NCBI GenBank assembly: GCA_035644935.1
Contig: DASQNO010000091.1
Location: forward strand, 1 to 8,916
Length of the DNA: 8,916 nucleotides
Source: CADCVW01 sp035644935
GTDB lineage: Bacteria > Pseudomonadota > Alphaproteobacteria > Sphingomonadales > Sphingomonadaceae
Direction: 5' to 3'
Below, one piece after another: positions 5,176-8,916 of this stretch. Every line of letters starts with the position of its first letter. Positions within the stretch are counted from its first letter, which is position 1. The notes under the pieces are model-generated. The model did no database searches. It was not told where the DNA came from and worked only from the letters and a program-made list of their open reading frames with translations. The position numbers and the translations under genes were made by a program.

Positions 5176-6774
5176 ATGAACATCGTCGAGACGCTGAACG
5201 AGGGCCTTAAGCGCGCCTTCACCATCACCATTCCGGCCAGCGAGATCGACGGCAAGGTCGATGCGCAGCTGAAAACGATGGCGCCGCGGATCAAGATGCC
5301 CGGCTTTCGTCCCGGCAAGGTGCCCGCAAACCTGGTGCGCAAGATGCACGGCCCGGCGCTGCAGCAGGAGGCGCTGAACGCCGCCGTGCAGGAAAGCGTT
5401 CAGAAGACGATCGCCGACAAGGGCCTGCGCCCCGCGATGCAGCCGGAGGTCAGCCTCAACGACGATTATGCGCCCGGACAGGACGCGGAGATCAAGCTGA
5501 GCCTCGAGGCGCTGCCCGACCTTCCCGAGCCGAGCATCGCAGGCCTGAAGCTCGAGCGGCTGGTCGTGGAAGCGGACGCGGCGGCGGTCGATGCGGCGTT
5601 GCAGAAGCTGGCGGACGGTCAGCGCAGCTCGGAGCCGGCACCCGCGGATCACGTCGCGGTCGCGGGCGACACCGTGGTCATGGACTTCGTGGGCAAGGTC
5701 GACGGCGAGCCGTTCGACGGCGGCACGGGCGAGGGGATGCAGATCACGCTCGGTTCGGGCCAGCTGATTCCCGGTTTCGAAGACCAGCTCGTCGGCGTGA
5801 AGGCCAATGAGGAGCGGCAGGTCCAGGTCACCTTCCCCGAAGACTACAACGTCGAAACGCTGAAGGGTAAGCCCGCGACGTTCGACATCGTTGTCACCGA
5901 AGTGCGCACACCCAAGGAGGCCGTCGCCGACGACGAGTTCGCCAAGGGCCTGGGTCTGGAAGGTATCGACCAGCTTCGCGAGCTGATGAAGGGTCAGGTC
6001 GAACAGGAAACGGGCGGGCTGACGCGCACGCACATGAAGCGCAAATTGCTTGATCAGCTGGCGGCGTCGCACGACTTCGCGGTGCCCGAGACGATGGTTG
6101 AGGCGGAGTTCGAGCAGATCTGGCGTCAGCTGGAGCACGAGGCGGGCCATGAGGCGGATCCGGAGAAGGCGCGCGCCGACATGGAGGCCGAACGCGGCGA
6201 TTACCGCGCGATAGCCGAGCGCCGCGTGCGGCTGGGCCTGCTGTTGTCGGAGATCGGCAATCGTAACGGCATCGGTGTCACCGAGAACGAGATGAACCGG
6301 CTGATCGCGCAAGCGGCGCAACAGTACGCGCCCAAGGAGCGCGAGCGCTTCATCGAATATGTCCAGGGCAACGCAATGGCGAGCGCACAGCTGCGCGCGC
6401 CGTTGTTCGAGGACAAGGTGGTCGACTGGCTTTTCAGCCAGGCGGAGATCACCGATCGTAACGTCGGCCGAGAAGAGCTGGAAGCGGCGATCGAGAGCGA
6501 GGAAGGCGCGCTGCCCGGCGGTCACGTTCATGGCCCGGATTGCAACCACGATCACGATCACGATCACGATCATGGCCACGGCGATGCGCAGGTCGAAGCG
6601 ACCGCCGTCGAGCCCGCGGCCAAGCCCAAGCGGGCGCGCAAGGCCAAGGCCGAAGTCCTGGAGGAAGCGTCCGCGGTGGCGGAGGTCGCAAGCGATCCCG
6701 CTGCGGCCGACGCGGTCTCCGAGGTCGCCCCCGTCAAGAAGCCGCGCGCCAAGAAGGTGAAAGCCGAAGGCTGA
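5176..6774 (+). CDS. tig: Trigger factor, ribosome-associated chaperone, with long His/Asp and Lys/Ala tail
   Basis: Trigger factor binds ribosomal protein L23 at the exit tunnel, shields nascent chains and has peptidyl-prolyl isomerase activity. The predicted protein has 532 residues, about 100 longer than the E. coli protein. The N-terminal ribosome-binding domain carries GFRPGKVP (43-50). An FKBP-type isomerase domain spans about 160-245, with GDTVVMDFVGKVDGEPFDGG and LIPGFEDQLVG. The helical C-terminal chaperone arms run to about 435. After that comes an extra tail: HVHGPDCNHDHDHDHDHGHGD (450-470), His/Asp-rich with one Cys and possibly metal-binding as in SlyD, then an Ala/Lys/Glu/Val-rich, probably disordered segment ending in KKPRAKKVKAEG. 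The frame is open into the tRNA gene, so ATG 5176 (MNIVETLNEGLKR) was chosen because it matches family N-termini. The ribosome binding site is weak (AAGGTG at 5159-5164, 11 nt away). Confidence 0.96.
   Translation: MNIVETLNEGLKRAFTITIPASEIDGKVDAQLKTMAPRIKMPGFRPGKVPANLVRKMHGPALQQEALNAAVQESVQKTIADKGLRPAMQPEVSLNDDYAPGQDAEIKLSLEALPDLPEPSIAGLKLERLVVEADAAAVDAALQKLADGQRSSEPAPADHVAVAGDTVVMDFVGKVDGEPFDGGTGEGMQITLGSGQLIPGFEDQLVGVKANEERQVQVTFPEDYNVETLKGKPATFDIVVTEVRTPKEAVADDEFAKGLGLEGIDQLRELMKGQVEQETGGLTRTHMKRKLLDQLAASHDFAVPETMVEAEFEQIWRQLEHEAGHEADPEKARADMEAERGDYRAIAERRVRLGLLLSEIGNRNGIGVTENEMNRLIAQAAQQYAPKERERFIEYVQGNAMASAQLRAPLFEDKVVDWLFSQAEITDRNVGREELEAAIESEEGALPGGHVHGPDCNHDHDHDHDHGHGDAQVEATAVEPAAKPKRARKAKAEVLEEASAVAEVASDPAAADAVSEVAPVKKPRAKKVKAEG
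6547..6570 (+). repeat. Tandem hexanucleotide repeat (CACGAT)x4 in tig
   Basis: Four perfect copies of CACGAT encode His-Asp four times in the trigger factor tail and are followed at once by CAT. The unit length is a multiple of three, so slippage would change the number of His-Asp pairs without breaking the frame. Confidence 0.9.
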
Positions 6775-6788
6775 TCTCCCGCCCGTCA

Positions 6789-6815
6789 TGCCGTTCCGGC
6801 AAGTCGCTCTTTCTT
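6789..6815 (+). terminator. Weak candidate terminator after tig
   Basis: TGCCG (6789-6793) and CGGCA (6797-6801) form a 5-bp hairpin with a 3-nt loop. A pyrimidine-rich stretch, CTCTTTCTTC, follows at 6807-6816 after five intervening bases. The short stem and the offset T-tract make efficient termination doubtful, and downstream genes may be reached by readthrough. Confidence 0.3.
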
Positions 6816-6832
6816 CACCCTACCGATGTAAG

Positions 6833-6861
6833 GTCCGGGCCTCGATGAGCTTAGCCCGGAC
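6833..6861 (+). promoter_or_regulatory. Perfect 8-bp hairpin in front of the glycosyltransferase gene
   Basis: GTCCGGGC (6833-6840) is fully complementary to GCCCGGAC (6854-6861), with a 13-nt loop (6841-6853). No T-run follows, so it does not look like an intrinsic terminator. It ends 12 nt before the start codon of a gene that has no clear ribosome binding site, so an effect on translation or mRNA stability is possible. Confidence 0.4.
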
Positions 6862-6873
6862 GGTCTGGACGTG

Positions 6874-7866
6874 ATGACGAGTGTGCCCCGCATTGCGGTG
6901 ATCCTGCCATGCTACAACGAGGAAGCGGCGATCACCCGTACGGTGGCGGCGTTCCGCGCCGCGCTGCCGACGGCGACGGTCTACGTTTACGACAACAACA
7001 GCCGTGACCGGACGGTCGAGATGGCCAAGGCCGCGGGCGCGGTGGTCCGGTCCGAGCGGCTGCAGGGCAAAGGCAGCGTCGTCCGGCGCATGTTCGCGGA
7101 CGTCGATGCCGACGTCTACATCATGGCCGATGGAGACGAGACGTACGAGGCGGCGGCGGCCCCGGCCATGGTCGACAAGCTGCTGAACGAACAGCTCGAC
7201 ATGGTCGTCGGTGCGCGCCGTTCGGAAGTGGAGGCGGCGTATCGGCGCGGGCATCGCTTCGGCAACGCCATGCTGACTGGACTACTGGCGCGGCTCTTCG
7301 GGCGCAGTTTCAGTGATATTCTGTCGGGTTATCGCGTGTTCTCCAGACGCTTCGTCAAGAGCTTTCCCGTGCTTTCCGAAGGTTTCGAGATCGAGACCGA
7401 GATCAGCATCCATGCGCTCGAGCTGCGCATGCCGGTGTCGGAGGTGATGACCGCCTACGGCGCGCGGCCGGAGGGGTCGGAAAGCAAGCTGTCGACCTAC
7501 AGCGACGGATGGCGGATCCTGCGCACCATCGTGACGCTCTTCCGGGTCGAGCGGCCGGCGCTGTTCTACCGCGTGATCGCGATGTTTTTGCTGCTGGTGG
7601 CGCTGCTGCTGGCCTTTCCGCTGGTGCGGACGTTCAGCGAAACGGGGCTGGTGCCGCGTTTTCCCACGGCGATCGGCGTCACCGGGCTGGTCATCATCGC
7701 GGTGCTGAGCTTCTTCGCCGGGCTGATCCTGGATACGGTGACGCGTGGCCGGCGCGAGATGCGGCGGCTGGCCTACCTTGCCTATCCGGCGCCGGGGGGG
7801 CTTGATCGGCCGCTCGCGAGCGCCGATGTTTCGGACCGAACAGAGCGGGATAGAAGCACAACATGA
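6874..7866 (+). CDS. Family 2 glycosyltransferase with two C-terminal membrane segments
   Basis: The product has 330 residues and a GT-A fold: IAVILPCYNEEAAI (7-20) at the N-terminus, the nucleotide-sugar region VYVYDNNSRDRT (36-47), and the acidic DGD motif (86-88) in MADGDETY for metal and nucleotide binding. LSGYRVFSRRF (150-160) and the SKL...DG block (204-212) recall dolichol/polyprenyl-phosphate mannosyltransferases. Two hydrophobic segments, about 233-253 and 267-287, form a C-terminal hairpin as in GtrB/ArnC-type enzymes. The likely reaction is transfer of a sugar to a polyprenyl phosphate at the inner membrane, but donor and acceptor are unknown. The tail (288-330) is basic, then Asp/Arg/Ser-rich. 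GTG 6871 directly before ATG 6874 is an alternative start; an in-frame stop at 6829-6831 limits any further extension. The TGA overlaps the clpP ATG (ATGA), so the two are probably translated together despite their unrelated functions. Confidence 0.9.
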   Translation: MTSVPRIAVILPCYNEEAAITRTVAAFRAALPTATVYVYDNNSRDRTVEMAKAAGAVVRSERLQGKGSVVRRMFADVDADVYIMADGDETYEAAAAPAMVDKLLNEQLDMVVGARRSEVEAAYRRGHRFGNAMLTGLLARLFGRSFSDILSGYRVFSRRFVKSFPVLSEGFEIETEISIHALELRMPVSEVMTAYGARPEGSESKLSTYSDGWRILRTIVTLFRVERPALFYRVIAMFLLLVALLLAFPLVRTFSETGLVPRFPTAIGVTGLVIIAVLSFFAGLILDTVTRGRREMRRLAYLAYPAPGGLDRPLASADVSDRTERDRSTT

Positions 7867-8516
7867 ATCATCGCAATTCCATGGTCGAGGACATCAACGC
7901 CGGCCTCGTCCCCATCGTCATCGAGCAGTCGAACCGCGGCGAGCGCAGTTTCGACATCTACTCCCGCCTGCTGCGCGAGCGGATCATCTTCGTCACCGGA
8001 CAGGTCGAGGACCATATGGCGACGCTGATCACGGCGCAGCTCCTGTACCTGGAATCGGAGAACCCGAAGAAGGATATCTTCATGTACATCAACTCGCCTG
8101 GCGGGGTGGTGACGGCCGGCATGGCGATCCATGATACGATGCAATACATCCGGCCCCGCGTCGGCACGGTCTGCATCGGTCAGGCGGCGTCGATGGGATC
8201 GTTCCTTCTGGCGGCGGGCGAGCCGGGCATGCGCGTCGCGCTGACCAACGCGCGCATCATGGTCCACCAGCCCTCCGGCGGCGCCCAGGGCATGGCGACG
8301 GATATCGAGATCCAGGCGCGGGAGATCCTGCGCATCCGGCACCGGATGAACGAGCTCTACGCGCTGTATACCGGCCGTCCGTTGACCGAGATCGAAGTCG
8401 CGATGGACCGCGACAAATTCTATTCGGCGGAGGAAGCCAAGGTTTTCGGTCTGATCGACGAGGTGTTCGAGAAGCGCCCGGATCCGGCGGAGGCGGACCT
8501 CGCCAAGGCTGCGTAG
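7863..8516 (+). CDS. clpP: ATP-dependent Clp protease proteolytic subunit
   Basis: ClpP forms a double heptameric serine protease chamber that degrades proteins unfolded by ClpX or ClpA. The predicted protein has 217 residues, the usual length. The complete triad is present: S110 in GQAASMGSF, H135 in MVHQPSGG and D184 in MDRDKFYSAEEA, each one position lower than in the E. coli precursor. Other family blocks are RGERSFDIYSRLLRERIIF, LLYLESENPKKDI and MYINSPGGVVTAGMAIHDTM. Start ATG 7863 overlaps the TGA of the glycosyltransferase gene by 4 bases, and no strong ribosome binding site is seen. The internal Met at codon 7 (7881) could be the true start, and removal of a short N-terminal propeptide is usual in this family. 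It is followed by a large hairpin and then clpX, its partner ATPase. Confidence 0.97.
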   Translation: MNHRNSMVEDINAGLVPIVIEQSNRGERSFDIYSRLLRERIIFVTGQVEDHMATLITAQLLYLESENPKKDIFMYINSPGGVVTAGMAIHDTMQYIRPRVGTVCIGQAASMGSFLLAAGEPGMRVALTNARIMVHQPSGGAQGMATDIEIQAREILRIRHRMNELYALYTGRPLTEIEVAMDRDKFYSAEEAKVFGLIDEVFEKRPDPAEADLAKAA

Positions 8517-8523
8517 GGACGGA

Positions 8524-8568
8524 GCGGAAGGACGGGAGACGCAGTCTGCGTGCTCCCGTGGCTTCCGC
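8524..8568 (+). terminator. Long three-segment hairpin between clpP and clpX (terminator or processing element)
   Basis: Starting 8 nt after the clpP stop, GCGGAAG (8524-8530) pairs with CTTCCGC (8562-8568), ACGGGAG (8532-8538) with CTCCCGT (8553-8559), and ACGCA (8539-8543) with TGCGT (8547-8551) around a 3-nt loop. That makes 19 base pairs interrupted only by a small internal loop and one bulged G. No T-run follows, so it may be a U-less terminator, a 3'-end stabiliser for clpP mRNA or an RNase III site rather than a classical intrinsic terminator. Confidence 0.6.
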
Positions 8569-8608
8569 AAACGGCGGCTCCGGGGCTCTCTCGGGCAACC
8601 AAATACAG

Positions 8609-8660
8609 TTGGGGATGTTAACTAAACTCCCATTGTAATCGTGCCACGGTGCCGTAACTT
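8609..8660 (+). promoter_or_regulatory. Candidate clpX promoter region
   Basis: The AT-richer stretch before clpX offers two weak alternatives. One is a sigma-70-like pair, TTGTAA (8633-8638) and TAACTT (8655-8660), 16 nt apart. The other is a heat-shock-like pair, TTGGGG (8609-8614) and TCCCATT (8628-8634), about 13-14 nt apart, where CCCATT resembles the sigma-32 -10 element. Neither is a strong match. The presence of an own clpX promoter is inferred from the hairpin upstream and the 181-base gap. Confidence 0.3.
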
Positions 8661-8686
8661 GGATGGGACGCGGGGGATCGCCCCGC

Positions 8687-8691
8687 GGAGG
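8687..8691 (+). promoter_or_regulatory. Ribosome binding site of clpX
   Basis: GGAGG at 8687-8691 lies 6 nt before ATG 8698, a near-ideal arrangement and one of the strongest in the window. Confidence 0.75.
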
Positions 8692-8697
8692 AAACGA

Positions 8698-8916
8698 ATG
8701 ACCAAGCTCACCGGCAGCGACTCCAAGTCGACGCTCTACTGTTCGTTCTGCGGCAAATCGCAGCACGAGGTGCGAAAGCTTATCGCCGGCCCAACCGTGT
8801 TCATCTGCGACGAGTGCGTGGAGCTGTGCAACGATATCATCCGCGAGGAGACCAAGTCCGCGCTGGTGAAGACGCGCGACGGGGTGCCGACGCCGCAGGA
8901 AATCTGCGACGTCCTG
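8698..8916 (+). CDS. clpX: ATP-dependent Clp protease ATP-binding subunit ClpX, 5' part
   Basis: Only the first 73 codons are in the window; the frame is open at the right edge. ClpX is the AAA+ unfoldase that feeds substrates to ClpP. The visible part is the N-terminal zinc-binding domain with its four cysteines in two pairs: C15-x2-C18 (YCSFCGKSQHEVRKLIAG) and C37-x2-C40 (FICDECVELCNDII). This domain forms dimers and binds adaptors and some substrates. The AAA+ module (Walker A and B, pore loops, sensor) lies outside. The start is fixed by the strong ribosome binding site and by the family-typical N-terminus MTKLTGSDSKSTLYCSFC. The gene follows clpP by 181 bases with a hairpin between, so the two may be expressed at different levels. 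Confidence 0.95.
   Translation, partial: MTKLTGSDSKSTLYCSFCGKSQHEVRKLIAGPTVFICDECVELCNDIIREETKSALVKTRDGVPTPQEICDVL

Noticed and set aside
6541..6580. Short repeats considered as a CRISPR-like or intergenic repeat array
   Set aside because: The 6-base units are contiguous, lack spacers and encode His-Asp in frame within tig.
4810..6789. 659-codon open frame on the minus strand opposite tig
   Set aside because: It is antisense to a clear trigger factor gene, has a repetitive Leu/Arg/Asp composition typical of shadow frames in high-GC DNA, and shows no recognisable domain or ribosome binding site.
6826..6831. Minimal start-stop upstream frame (ATG TAA) before the glycosyltransferase gene
   Set aside because: Six bases can occur by chance and no ribosome binding site precedes it at a suitable distance.

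Overview
The window is chromosomal DNA from a high-GC alphaproteobacterium, most likely a member of the Sphingomonadaceae. The protein sequences (GatAB, ClpP, the zinc-finger end of ClpX), the gene order and the unusually long trigger factor with a His/Asp-rich tail all point that way. This placement rests on remembered family features, not on a search. Every convincing gene is on the + strand.

Layout. (1) Bases 2-2292 hold the 3' part of gatA and all of gatB, two subunits of the tRNA-dependent amidotransferase that repairs misacylated Glu-tRNA(Gln)/Asp-tRNA(Asn). They are joined by a 4-base GTGA stop/start overlap. (2) Bases 2367-4952 hold a tight three-gene cell-envelope cluster: a predicted lipoprotein, a BepA/YfgC-like M48 zinc metalloprotease with a Tat-like signal sequence and a TPR-like tail, and a second predicted lipoprotein. 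(3) Bases 5031-5115 encode tRNA-Leu(UAG) with CCA included, preceded by a plausible promoter and bracketed by an imperfect inverted repeat. (4) Bases 5176-8916 hold the protein-quality-control block: tig (trigger factor), a family-2 glycosyltransferase with two C-terminal membrane segments, clpP, and the first 73 codons of clpX.

How the genes work together. The tig-clpP-clpX order is a classic chaperone/protease neighbourhood: trigger factor binds nascent chains at the ribosome, and ClpXP degrades substrates, some of them delivered by trigger factor. Here a membrane glycosyltransferase sits between tig and clpP and is translationally coupled to clpP by an ATGA overlap. The BepA-like protease with its two lipoproteins suggests a periplasmic or outer-membrane quality-control function, but the partners cannot be named from sequence alone.

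No insertion sequence, CRISPR array, integrase, phage gene or toxin-antitoxin pair was seen, and no gene-free stretch exceeds 300 bases. The window is mostly housekeeping. The items most worth a second look are the inverted repeat enclosing the tRNA, the three-part hairpin between clpP and clpX, the glycosyltransferase inside the tig-clp cluster, the undescribed lipoprotein-protease-lipoprotein cluster, and the metal-binding-like tail of trigger factor.
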